Shown here one piece after another: positions 49,378-58,166 of a stretch of 64,000 nucleotides of DNA. This DNA comes from Williamsia soli (GTDB lineage: Bacteria > Actinomycetota > Actinomycetes > Mycobacteriales > Mycobacteriaceae). The notes below the pieces were generated by a model. That model had not been told where the DNA came from. It saw nothing but the letters and a program-made list of their open reading frames with translations, and searched no databases. Every line of letters starts with the position of its first letter. Positions within the stretch are counted from its first letter, which is position 1. The stretch is taken from NCBI RefSeq assembly GCF_017377795.1, contig NZ_JAFRDR010000004.1, positions 186,001-250,000 of the forward strand, written 5' to 3'. The translations under genes and the position numbers were made by a program.

Positions 49378-50222
49378 CAACCACGGTTACACCGCTCAAA
49401 CCGCTGCCTACGGGGCCGGCGAAACGCACGTGGGGCAGCGTCGGGCCGCTCGGCGTGGGTGTCGCGGGTCTGTGGCTGAGCATCATCGTGCTTCTGCCGC
49501 TCGCCGCGATCACCAGTGAGGCGTTCGACGACGGATGGAGCGGGTTCTGGACTGCGGTCACCGACGAGAACGCGATCGACACGCTCAAGGTGACCGTTCT
49601 CGTGTCGCTGGTGGTGGCTCTGATCAATGTCGTGATGGGCACCCTCATCGCCTGGGTTCTCGTCCGCGACGAGTTTCCCGGCAAGCGGTTCGTCAACTCG
49701 CTCATCGACCTGCCGTTCGCGTTGCCCACGATCGTCGCCAGCCTGGTGCTGCTGTCGCTCTACGGACCGAACAGCCCGATCGACATCGAATTGAATGCGA
49801 CCCGGCCGGCGCTGGTCATCGCGCTTGCGTTCGTCACCCTGCCGTTCGTGGTGCGCCAGGTGCAGCCCGTGCTCATCGAGATCGACAAAGAGGTCGAAGA
49901 GGCCGCGGCCTCTCTCGGCGCCACCAACTGGGTCATCTGGTGGAAGATCATCTTCCCCGCGCTGGCTCCCGCAGTGCTGTCCGGTGCCGGTCTGGCGTTC
50001 ACCCGCGCGATCGGCGAGTTCGGTTCGGTCGTCCTGATCGGCGGCAACATCCCCGGTGACACCCAGGTTGCGTCGCAGTACATCCAGCAGCAGATCGAGA
50101 TCGACTCACCCGTCGACGCCTCTGCCATCTCGGTGGTGCTGTTGCTCATCGCCTTCGTGGTGCTACTGGTGTTGCGCGTCGTCGGTCGTCGCACGTCCAA
50201 GCGTGAGGAGCAGAGCCGATGA
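49374..50222 (+). CDS. cysT: Sulfate ABC transporter permease CysT
   Basis: 282 aa. Six-helix permease with the family start region LGVGVAGLWLSIIVLLPLAA and the EAA loop EEAAASLGATNWVIWWKIIF (split) that contacts the ATPase. VDLPFALPTIVASLVLLSLYG is typical of CysT. Coupled by ATGA to subI and to cysW. Confidence 0.96.
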   Translation: MTTTVTPLKPLPTGPAKRTWGSVGPLGVGVAGLWLSIIVLLPLAAITSEAFDDGWSGFWTAVTDENAIDTLKVTVLVSLVVALINVVMGTLIAWVLVRDEFPGKRFVNSLIDLPFALPTIVASLVLLSLYGPNSPIDIELNATRPALVIALAFVTLPFVVRQVQPVLIEIDKEVEEAAASLGATNWVIWWKIIFPALAPAVLSGAGLAFTRAIGEFGSVVLIGGNIPGDTQVASQYIQQQIEIDSPVDASAISVVLLLIAFVVLLVLRVVGRRTSKREEQSR

Positions 50223-51115
50223 AACTGTCCACATTCCCGCGACTCACTCTGCGCACCATTGCGCTCGTGTACCTGTTCCTCCTCCTGGTCGTGCCGGTGG
50301 CGCTGATCTTCTACCGCTCTTTCGAACACGGCATCGTCCAGTTCTGGGAGTGGATCACCACACCCGCCGCGATCTCGGCCCTGCAGCTGAGTCTGTTGAT
50401 CGTTGCGATCGTGGTCCCGCTCAACGTCGTCTTCGGTGTGTTCACCGCGCTCGCCATCGTCCGCGGACGTTTCCGCGGCCGTGGGGTCGTCGAAGCCATC
50501 GTCGACCTGCCGTTCGCGGTGTCGCCGATTGTCGTCGGTGTCGCCCTGATCCTGCTGTGGGGATACGGGGGCTGGTTCGGGGGTCTGGAAAGCGCCGGCT
50601 TCACCGTCATCTTCGGTCTTCCGGGCATGGTGCTGGCGACTCTCTTCGTGACCTTGCCCTTTGTGGTGCGTGAGGTGGAACCGGTGCTCCGTGAGATCGG
50701 GACCGAGCAGGAAGAGGCCGCTGCGACGCTGGGAGCCAGTGGCTGGCAGACATTTTGGCGGATCACCTTGCCGGCCATCCGGTGGGGCCTGTCCTACGGT
50801 GTCGTCCTGACCGTGGCCCGGGCACTCGGTGAATACGGGGCGGTGATCATGGTGTCGTCCAATCTGCCCGGCGTCTCGCAAACTCTCACGCTGCTGGTGT
50901 CGTCGCGGTACACAGACGACTACAACGAGTACGGCGCCTATGCGGCCGCGACTCTACTGATGATGATCGCAATCCTGGTGCTGCTGCTCATGACCTTGGT
51001 CGAAAAGCGCACCGGTACCAACCAAATCGAACGTCGCAAGGCGAGCAACGAGACCGACGCGGTCACCGCCCCGAGCGAGACAGCCCCGAAAACGCAGGAG
51101 AGTGAACTGGTATGA
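50219..51115 (+). CDS. cysW: Sulfate ABC transporter permease CysW
   Basis: 298 aa. Second permease: [36 protein letters not shown], and the EAA loop [21 protein letters not shown] polar C-terminal tail of about 35 residues (Thr/Glu/Ala-rich) extends beyond the last helix. ATGA overlaps on both sides. Confidence 0.96.
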   Translation: MKLSTFPRLTLRTIALVYLFLLLVVPVALIFYRSFEHGIVQFWEWITTPAAISALQLSLLIVAIVVPLNVVFGVFTALAIVRGRFRGRGVVEAIVDLPFAVSPIVVGVALILLWGYGGWFGGLESAGFTVIFGLPGMVLATLFVTLPFVVREVEPVLREIGTEQEEAAATLGASGWQTFWRITLPAIRWGLSYGVVLTVARALGEYGAVIMVSSNLPGVSQTLTLLVSSRYTDDYNEYGAYAAATLLMMIAILVLLLMTLVEKRTGTNQIERRKASNETDAVTAPSETAPKTQESELV

Positions 51116-52110
51116 CGATCTCGGTGATTGATGCGAACAAGCGATACGGCGACTTTGCCGCACTCGACAATGTCTCGATCGACATCCCGGTTGGCTCACT
51201 GACAGCGCTTCTCGGGCCGTCGGGTTCGGGAAAGTCGACTCTGCTGCGAGCCATCGCCGGCCTGGACCAGCTCGACTCGGGCACGGTGCTGATCAACGGC
51301 GACGACGTGACAACGGTCTCGCCGCAGCGCCGGGACATCGGATTCGTGTTCCAGCACTACGCCGCGTTCAAACACATGACTGTGCGCGACAACGTCGCGT
51401 TCGGTCTGAAGATCCGCAAGCGGCCGAAAGACGAGATCAAGGCCAAGGTCGACGAACTCCTTGAGGTCGTCGGACTGGCAGGCTTCCAAACCCGGTACCC
51501 CGCACAGCTCTCCGGTGGTCAGCGACAGCGCATGGCCCTGGCCCGCGCGCTGGCGGTCGATCCCAAGGTGCTGCTGCTCGACGAGCCCTTCGGTGCGCTC
51601 GACGCCAAGGTTCGTGAGGACCTGCGGGCGTGGCTGCGCCGGCTACACGACGAGGTGCAGGTGACGACCGTGCTGGTGACCCACGATCAGCAAGAGGCGC
51701 TCGACGTCGCGGACCGGATCGCGGTGCTGAACAAGGGCCGCATCGAGCAGATCGGTTCTCCGGCCGATCTCTACGATCGTCCCGACAACAAGTTCGTCAT
51801 GTCGTTCCTCGGGTCCGTCGCCAAGCTCAACGGAGTCCTGGTGCGCCCGCACGACATTCGTGTCGGACGTACGCCTGATCTGGCGCTGGAGTCGGCAGAG
51901 CCGAATGCGGCCGAGACCGGTGTACTGAAGGCGACCGTTAAACGGGTGGTCTACCTCGGCTTCGAGGTGCGTGTCGAACTGACGAACAGCGCCACCGGTG
52001 AGGACTTCCACGCACAGATCACCCGCGGCGATGCGTCCGCGCTCGGTCTGAACGACGGCGACGAGGTCTATGTTCGCGCGACCCGGGTTCCGGACGCCGC
52101 GCTCGCCTGA
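51112..52110 (+). CDS. cysA: Sulfate ABC transporter ATP-binding protein CysA
   Basis: 332 aa. Walker A is [18 protein letters not shown], the signature [16 protein letters not shown], and Walker [13 protein letters not shown]. The C-terminal TOBE-like region has [16 protein letters not shown], as in CysA. It energises sulfate import. Last gene of the operon; a large palindromic terminator follows. Confidence 0.97.
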   Translation: MTISVIDANKRYGDFAALDNVSIDIPVGSLTALLGPSGSGKSTLLRAIAGLDQLDSGTVLINGDDVTTVSPQRRDIGFVFQHYAAFKHMTVRDNVAFGLKIRKRPKDEIKAKVDELLEVVGLAGFQTRYPAQLSGGQRQRMALARALAVDPKVLLLDEPFGALDAKVREDLRAWLRRLHDEVQVTTVLVTHDQQEALDVADRIAVLNKGRIEQIGSPADLYDRPDNKFVMSFLGSVAKLNGVLVRPHDIRVGRTPDLALESAEPNAAETGVLKATVKRVVYLGFEVRVELTNSATGEDFHAQITRGDASALGLNDGDEVYVRATRVPDAALA

Positions 52111-52115
52111 CCCGC

Positions 52116-52179
52116 AACGCGCCACCTTTACGAAGACGATCCACCTACAGGTGGATCGTCTTCGCATTTCTGGCGCGTT
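52116..52179. terminator. Nested inverted repeats ending the sulfate operon
   Basis: Outer arms AACGCGCCA (52116-52124) and TGGCGCGTT (52171-52179) enclose an inner 16-bp perfect stem CGAAGACGATCCACCT / AGGTGGATCGTCTTCG with a 2-base loop. It separates the convergent cysA and hydrolase genes and can stop both. Confidence 0.9.
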
Positions 52180-52187
52180 CGCGGCGG

Positions 52188-53027
52188 TCAGGTCGACTGC
52201 AGGAACTTGCTGATGAGCTCGGCCGTGCGCTGCGGCTGGTCGAGCATGATCAGCACGTAGGCGTCGTCGACTTCGGCGAGGTCGCCTTTGGGGAGCAGGG
52301 TCGCGAGTTGCTCGCCGTGCTCGCGGCGCATCACGTTGGTTCTCGGTGCCCAGATGACCAGAGCAGGGCCGGTGAAGTCGCGCAGCCTCTCGGTGGCGGC
52401 AACCAGCTCTGCTTTGTCGAATTTCGTTCTGCAGTAGGCGAGTACGTCGCGGCGGACTCCTGCCGAAGCGATGCCGGGGTCGGTCCACTTCCGGATGATG
52501 TCGTCGGAGATCGGTTTCTTCGCCATAAGGCCCAGCACCATGGGCGTTCGGCGGAGAAGGCGATTGCGAAATTGATGGAGTGCGAAAAGGATTCCGCCGG
52601 GTACCGAGGTCGCCACCTTGACGACCTTGCCGGGGAATCCCGGCGGGAAATTGTCGTAGGCCTCGGCGGGACAGATGACCAACCGACTGATCCGCTCACC
52701 GTTCGACAGTTCGGGTAGGAACAGGGGTCCGCCCCAATCGCTGAGCACCAGGGTCACGTCCTGCAGTTTCAGTGAACTCAGGAACTCGGACAGGATGGCG
52801 ACCATCCCCGGCATCGCCAGATCTGCGCCGGGCTTCATCGGTATCCGGTGCCCACCGAGCGGCAGTACCGGCAGTAGGTAACGAAAACCGTAGGGGAGTA
52901 GCGGCAACACGAGATCCCACTGATGGTCGTTCATCAGCAATCCGTGTGTGAACACCACCGGTGGCCCGTTCGGATCGCCTTCTTCGCGGTACTCGATGGT
53001 TCCCGCCTCGAGATCAACCGTGCGCAT
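52188..53027 (-). CDS. Alpha/beta hydrolase of haloalkane-dehalogenase-like type, lacking the catalytic His
   Basis: 279 aa. VVFTHGLLMNDHQWDLV carries the oxyanion loop and VTLVLSDWGGPLFLPE the nucleophile elbow with Asp, as in haloalkane dehalogenases and epoxide hydrolases. Where the base His is expected (after LPKGDLAEVDD) the sequence reads AYVLIMLDQP with no His. This variant recurs in an actinobacterial subfamily, so it may bind rather than hydrolyse. Divergent from a TetR gene with shared operators, which probably controls it. Confidence 0.85.
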   Translation of the reverse strand: MRTVDLEAGTIEYREEGDPNGPPVVFTHGLLMNDHQWDLVLPLLPYGFRYLLPVLPLGGHRIPMKPGADLAMPGMVAILSEFLSSLKLQDVTLVLSDWGGPLFLPELSNGERISRLVICPAEAYDNFPPGFPGKVVKVATSVPGGILFALHQFRNRLLRRTPMVLGLMAKKPISDDIIRKWTDPGIASAGVRRDVLAYCRTKFDKAELVAATERLRDFTGPALVIWAPRTNVMRREHGEQLATLLPKGDLAEVDDAYVLIMLDQPQRTAELISKFLQST

Positions 53028-53042
53028 CGGACCTCCCAGAAA

Positions 53043-53074
53043 CTAGAGCGACTGTTCTAGAGTGACTGTTCTAG
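53043..53074. promoter_or_regulatory. Tandem palindromic operator between the hydrolase and TetR genes
   Basis: Two copies of CTAGA-N8-TCTAG (53043-53060 and 53057-53074) share the central TCTAGA, with near-identical spacers GCGACTGT and GTGACTGT. TAGTAT (53072-53077) overlaps the right end and can be the TetR -10. This is a typical site for cooperative binding of two regulator dimers that shut both divergent genes. Confidence 0.75.
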
Positions 53075-53095
53075 TATGGGAGGAAGGAGGTAAGG

Positions 53096-53698
53096 ATGGC
53101 AAGAGGTACGCGAGAAACGATTTTGACGACCGCGATCGAACTCATGCGCATCCACGGCTATTCGGCCCTGAGCATGAAGCAGATCGTGGCGGGCTCTGGC
53201 GCGCCCATCGGCTCGATCTACCACCACTTCCCAGAAGGGAAGGCCCAGATCGCGCGAGAGGCCCTGGTCAATGCGGGCATCGCGTACGCAGCCGTCATCC
53301 CGGCGGTGCTGGCCGATCAGGTCGACCTCGGAGTAGGAATCAGGGCCGCGTTCGCCCAGGCCGCCGAGGTCACCGAGCAGACCGGTTTCGCCAACATGTG
53401 TCCGGTGTCGACGGTCGCGGGGGAGGTCGCGAACTCCGACGAGTCGCTTCGGCGTGCGGCTGCAGGGGTGTTCACCGACTGGATCACGTTGGGGCAGGCC
53501 TACTTCGAGAGGCGGGGATTGAAGTCTGAGATGGCCGAGGAAGCGATCACCGCGATCGTCTGCTCGCTGGAGGGGGCATTTGTGATGGCACGGACGTTGC
53601 GCAGTACGAGGCCGCTGATCGCTGCTGGGACTGCGCTGTCGGCGCGGTACGAGGGGGTTGGGCTTTCGCTCGTCGAACACGATCGGGCAAGCAGCTAA
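53096..53698 (+). CDS. TetR/AcrR-family transcriptional repressor
   Basis: 200 aa. The N-terminal helix-turn-helix (LSMKQIVAGSGAPIGSIYHHF) and the C-terminal ligand domain (FANMCPVSTVAGEVANSDES in part) resemble LmrA/YxaF-type repressors. A strong AAGGAGGT ribosome site lies before the ATG at 53096. It likely represses itself and the divergent hydrolase; the inducer is unknown. Confidence 0.92.
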   Translation: MARGTRETILTTAIELMRIHGYSALSMKQIVAGSGAPIGSIYHHFPEGKAQIAREALVNAGIAYAAVIPAVLADQVDLGVGIRAAFAQAAEVTEQTGFANMCPVSTVAGEVANSDESLRRAAAGVFTDWITLGQAYFERRGLKSEMAEEAITAIVCSLEGAFVMARTLRSTRPLIAAGTALSARYEGVGLSLVEHDRASS

Positions 53699-54382
53699 TT
53701 GGTTCTGGCCAAGGGTGAACTCATTCGGGCTGTACGGCCGTGTCACTCTGGATCGACGCTGGAGGAGAAATACTGAGTGAAAGACCCATGCGTACTTCTG
53801 CGCTAAATCCAATTAGCGCGGATGTGTCCTCGGCTACCAGGAGAAATGGTCCAAAGAGACGTAAGTGCCATCAGGTACTGCCGAGCAGTCGAAAAGTTGG
53901 TCACGGGATGGCGTTCGATTGACGGCCTTCGATACCACGGATCACTCTGCGTTCGCAGAGGTGTGCTGCGGTGCCGGGAAGGTCTCATACCCACGGCCTC
54001 GCCCCACGGCGAAGGCTGATCATGCGACGATCAGACCGATCACTACACGCGCCCGCGAGGCAGTGTTTGATGCTACGGCGGGCGACGTCGGGTTTACCAA
54101 TCGCCATGACCACGGCAGCAGGCTGGCGGTCAGTAGGGAGCTTGCGATGGTGTGATGCCGGGCTGGCCGGCGTCCACGGTGACTGGGACGATCGGTCAAT
54201 GGATCAAATGGGTGAAAGACCCGAAAGTCGAGGGAACGAGCTGTTGGCGCCGATTGACGAGTTAGCGGCGGCTGGGCGTCAGCGGCTCATGCCTAGAGAC
54301 AACGGAAGGCCTCGTCAGGTCCGTGTCTTTGAGTACGACGACACAGTGCGTGTCTCGGAGAGTCGAGTGCTATGCGTGAGGC
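53699..54382. other. Unassigned region, left side of the defence island
   Basis: About 680 bases. Short open frames exist on the plus strand, but none has codon use, ribosome site or composition of a real protein. Base composition is mixed and GC at third positions is not enriched. It may be decayed DNA at an insertion boundary. No tRNA, IS end or terminal repeat was recognised. Confidence 0.5.
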
Positions 54383-55777
54383 GTGACCACGTTGGTTGAT
54401 GATGATCCCTTCCGGTTGCGGGCGTCGCTCGCTTCCCTTTCGCAGACGATCGCCCCAGTTGGACATAAGAGGCTAGACACGCTGATCAGGGAACTCGGCA
54501 TGGTAGAACCCCCGCTCGCGGCGGGGGAGGAGAGTAGGAGCCGGGCAAACCGTGTGGATTTGGCGATCGCGGCCGCGGACGACGCTCAGCTGACTGACAT
54601 CGCCCGGAAGATTCTCGCCGACGACAGCCTGGTAGGTGACCGGCGGAAGCGGATGGCGATAGAGGACCTGGTGTGGGCAATCGACGAGCACCCACCAACG
54701 GTCAGCACCCGGGTTCGACGCGACGTCGCTCGGGCACTGGATATTTCCGTTGTTGTCGTCGACGGACGCCGGTTCGTCGACATGATCGCGGCATTGTGGG
54801 ATATCGAGCCGGTACTCGGGTGGAGTGACGCTGAGCCGAGCTTACGGAAGGAGATCATGCGTCATGTAGTGCAACATGATGACTGGTCTGCTGAGGAGCT
54901 GTTCATCCAGTTGGGGGCGATCGACAACGCAAGCGATAGTCGCTTCCTCCGGTTCGTTGAAGCGTTGTCAACCGGTTGGCTGTTAGCAGACGAGTCGTTG
55001 CAAAGGCGTGTCGTTGCTCAGGTCAACGTAGGCCTACATCACGCCGGGTTGGAGTTGGGAGAGATCGGCGAAGCGGACGGATATCCGGAGTTCCGAGTTC
55101 GAAGGGTTGGGGCCGAGATGCGCGCTCCGCGGAATCTGATCTTCGCTGGGCTCGGAAGTAAGCCCGACATGCGGGTGCTGAGTGCTATCGACAACGATCT
55201 CGAGATCCTAGGCGACGAGTCGCGGCGCGCTTTGGTCTACTCGCGATCGCTGGCCGACGGTTTGACGTGGAGGCAGTTGCAGCAGTGGTGGGCGGACACC
55301 ACAGGGGAACCTGACCCAGAAGCCGCTAAGAACGGCTTGTATAGGCGGTTGAGAGCGTGTTTACCGAAGTCGTCACCGCCGCAACGCTATTTATTCGACT
55401 CCTACTACAAAGTGCTCGGCGATCGTGCACCGATGTTGCCAGCGTTGCTGCCTGAGGTGTGGTTGCACTGGGACCCGAAGACGATCGGGCAACGTGGTGT
55501 TGAAGCGTTGACCAACCATCGGATCGACTTCCTTATCCTTCCCCCCGACCGATCACGGATCGTCCTGGAAGTTGACGGACAGCAACACTATTCGTCGAAT
55601 GGTCAGGGAAACCCGCAGATATACGCTGCAATGGCGCGTGGTGATCGTGATCTCAAGCTCGCTGGTTACGAGGTGTACCGCTTCGGCGCGTCTGAGCTTG
55701 CGACGCCGACGGCAACGTTCAAGGCGATGGAACCCTTCGTTCGGGAACTGTTTCACCTACACCGGATCAAGCTTTGA
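54383..55777 (+). CDS. Candidate anti-phage protein: AbiJ-like region with C-terminal PD-(D/E)XK nuclease
   Basis: 464 aa. Residues about 1-110 are helical. Residues about 150-250 (WSAEELFIQLGAIDNASDSR, then FLRFVEALSTGWLL) resemble the N-terminal domains of AbiJ-type abortive-infection proteins; this match is from memory and moderate. Residues 379-464 form a restriction-like nuclease: Asp382 in RIDFLIL, Glu396 and Asp398 in LEVDGQQHY, then DRDLKLAGYEVYRFG, as in DUF559/Vsr-like enzymes. Codon use is less GC-biased than in its neighbours, fitting transfer. GTG start at 54383; convergent with the ApeA-like gene. Confidence 0.7.
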   Translation: MTTLVDDDPFRLRASLASLSQTIAPVGHKRLDTLIRELGMVEPPLAAGEESRSRANRVDLAIAAADDAQLTDIARKILADDSLVGDRRKRMAIEDLVWAIDEHPPTVSTRVRRDVARALDISVVVVDGRRFVDMIAALWDIEPVLGWSDAEPSLRKEIMRHVVQHDDWSAEELFIQLGAIDNASDSRFLRFVEALSTGWLLADESLQRRVVAQVNVGLHHAGLELGEIGEADGYPEFRVRRVGAEMRAPRNLIFAGLGSKPDMRVLSAIDNDLEILGDESRRALVYSRSLADGLTWRQLQQWWADTTGEPDPEAAKNGLYRRLRACLPKSSPPQRYLFDSYYKVLGDRAPMLPALLPEVWLHWDPKTIGQRGVEALTNHRIDFLILPPDRSRIVLEVDGQQHYSSNGQGNPQIYAAMARGDRDLKLAGYEVYRFGASELATPTATFKAMEPFVRELFHLHRIKL

Positions 55778-55898
55778 GTCGGACGCCCAGGAGGTCCCGA
55801 CCCTTATACGCCTGTCGACATAACGCCCCGCCGCGGAACGGCTTTCCACGGTGACGATCTCGCAAATGACCTCGACGATCGGAAAGCGCGTGTGAGCG

Positions 55899-57326
55899 TC
55901 AGGACCTACTTCGTGCCAACCGAGTTCGTTCTTCCTCCACCTCCGACTTGAAGATGTTCGCGACGTACATCCATCGGTCGCTGACGGAACTCCTCTGTAA
56001 CTCAGCGGCCACTCCAATCTGCTGAAGCAGAACCAGATGCAGGAGTGCCTTCGTCACATACGTGAGGCGGTAACGCACCTCTTCCGGCACGCGCTGGAGT
56101 TGACCGTCGTCGGCATGGGCGATCGCGTTCCGCGCACGCGACAACCACCGCGCCCATAATTCTCGGTCGCCGAGCAGACTGTCGACTGCATCTTGGTCAG
56201 GCACACCGCAGAGTTCGAGTAGTCGCTGCTGGAGTCCAGGGCGATTGTGGCCAGTCTGATCGAACAACCATTGCTTGAGCTCAGCGCGCAGGCTCATAGT
56301 CTTTAGACTCGCGCGGAGTGCCTTGTGTTCAGCAGGATCAATCGAGGTTGATTTCGGGAACAGCTTGGCGTGGAGGCCTTCGGCGGCGGACGCAGCGTTC
56401 AAAAGCTCGTTCTCATAGTAGACACCGGGGTGATAGTCGATGCCGAAGAGAACGTGAATGCTCAGGCCAACAGTCTCGCGGAGTTCGCGCCACTTGAAGA
56501 CGAGGTCGTCAAGGTCGATATCGTTCAAACCAAAGAGCAAGTCATGCATCGCGAAATTGCTCGTCTCCACAGGTTTTGATCGCATGAAGCACCTCACTTC
56601 GAGTGGATACTTGGGCCGACCGGGCAGGTGAATTAGCAACATGCGGTTCGTCGCAATGCACGGAGACTGCGTCGCCAGCGTGACAAGGTCTCGGACTGCG
56701 GCCACTACGTGCTCGAATCCGTTCCACTGTTGCGGGAGCCCCGAACTTACGCGCAGCCTGACGATCTCGTCGATCATCAGCTTCCGTGCCTCCGCGTCAC
56801 TGTTGGGTCCACGCCGGTAATGGCCCCAATCAAACTCGATGTCGAACGCCTCGTTGAACTCAGCGCCAATTGACGGCAACGACGCAAGTTCGAACTCGAC
56901 CTTCCGGCGTCGTCCTGCGGACTCGTCAGCAACGGTCAGTCGCTCACCGAACCCAGACCTACACGACCACGTCGTGAGGTGCGTGACTTCGACGACCACT
57001 TCCTTAAAGGCACAAACATCTTGAGCGGACAGGTGTACGCCGAAGAGGCAAACTGCCGGCGACAAGACCTCGACGTCGGTCTCCTCTTGAGCTGCCCGTT
57101 TGTACTCCGACCCGTTATCTCGCATGACATCGAACAACGTGATCGAACGTCCAGCAGCCGCCCCGTGCACCACAGAATGTGGTTCAGACGCGCTGAAGGG
57201 GTCGAAAAAGCGTCCAGCAATCTCGAGTCGAATATCGCCCGGATCACTGATCTCGAGAACGCCGCCAACACTCTGCTCCCTACGCCCTGGAAGCCACCAC
57301 TGCCCGACATGCCGATGCTGTGCCAT
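55899..57326 (-). CDS. ApeA-like HEPN anti-phage protein
   Basis: 475 aa. The N-terminal region GQWWLPGRREQSVGGVLEIS matches the hallmark start of ApeA N-terminal domain 1. The C-terminal helical part is a HEPN domain with the RNase motif ARNAIAHADD (Arg399 and His404, RX4H). ApeA proteins are single-gene defence systems whose HEPN RNase is thought to act after phage infection. The core motif is intact. Codon use is less GC-biased than in core genes. No strong ribosome site is seen before the ATG at 57326. Confidence 0.82.
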   Translation of the reverse strand: MAQHRHVGQWWLPGRREQSVGGVLEISDPGDIRLEIAGRFFDPFSASEPHSVVHGAAAGRSITLFDVMRDNGSEYKRAAQEETDVEVLSPAVCLFGVHLSAQDVCAFKEVVVEVTHLTTWSCRSGFGERLTVADESAGRRRKVEFELASLPSIGAEFNEAFDIEFDWGHYRRGPNSDAEARKLMIDEIVRLRVSSGLPQQWNGFEHVVAAVRDLVTLATQSPCIATNRMLLIHLPGRPKYPLEVRCFMRSKPVETSNFAMHDLLFGLNDIDLDDLVFKWRELRETVGLSIHVLFGIDYHPGVYYENELLNAASAAEGLHAKLFPKSTSIDPAEHKALRASLKTMSLRAELKQWLFDQTGHNRPGLQQRLLELCGVPDQDAVDSLLGDRELWARWLSRARNAIAHADDGQLQRVPEEVRYRLTYVTKALLHLVLLQQIGVAAELQRSSVSDRWMYVANIFKSEVEEERTRLARSRS

Positions 57327-58166
57327 TCAGTGATCATCGCGCACCAAACCCGTTGTCGCCTCCGTGGCTGCGTCGCTTCATCGTCGTTCTAAGGCATCTT
57401 CCACCTTCGAGTAAGACGGGTTGCCACTCCCAGGCGCGAGATCACGGCCTGTTGGGGATCTGTAGCCACGGCGGAACTAGACATCCTTCGCCCCCGAGGT
57501 CTTAGCTGAAAACTAAACCGACCGGCTACTGGTGCGTGTATTAACCGCCCCAGTGGTGGTTCATCGGTTCTGTAGACCTCAGACAACAGGTACCCCCACT
57601 TCTTCCTGGTTATCGCGGCAAGACCACCGTTTAGGGCCGCGCGCGTGCTGCTGGCTGTTGCCCTGCGTAAAACCCTGAGGAACCTGCGCGTCGCGCCCAA
57701 CCAACTGTGGTCGATCGCGCAGTCTGTCCATGGGTACGTCGAACCATCGCTGGCTAGCTGACACCGAGGCGCTGCACTGGAGCGTTGTAGAGGCATGGAC
57801 GCACGTTCCCATCCGATGCAGTATGCAGTGCCCAAATTGACATAAGGGCGGCTTATCGGTGATCGCGTGGGGGCTGACCATCAGGGTCGGCCGAAGCGCT
57901 AAGTGCGGACCGGACGCTGCTGAGACCCGGTAGCGCAGCTCGTCGCGGGTCTGAGCGGCTGAAGCCGATAATCGGTAACTATGTCGGATGGAGGTCGAGC
58001 CGGAGAACCCGATTAGGCTGACCAGCTGCTGCTAACCAGTCAGCGCAGAATGGCCTGGCTTTTCCTGCGAAGACGGCGCACTCCTCGCGGACGCACCCCG
58101 GACCTGTAGCGGCCCGGGGCGATAACGCTTCCGTCTGTGTTGCACTGAGGGTTCGTCAAGATTGGG
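57327..58166. other. Unassigned region, right side of the defence island
   Basis: About 840 bases between the ApeA-like gene and the SDR gene. Overlapping short frames exist on both strands (for example at 57389-57881 minus) but none is convincing; they may be remnants of an older gene. CCCCGG (58096-58101) can pair with CCGGGG (58114-58119) and is a weak candidate terminator for the SDR operon. Confidence 0.5.

Noticed and set aside
53865-54399. Two plus-strand frames of 96 and 142 codons
   Set aside because: They overlap each other, lack ribosome sites and protein-like composition; left as an unassigned region.
57389-57881. Two overlapping minus-strand frames of 148 and 100 codons
   Set aside because: Neither has a recognisable motif, and codon use does not favour either; possibly a gene remnant, but not supportable.
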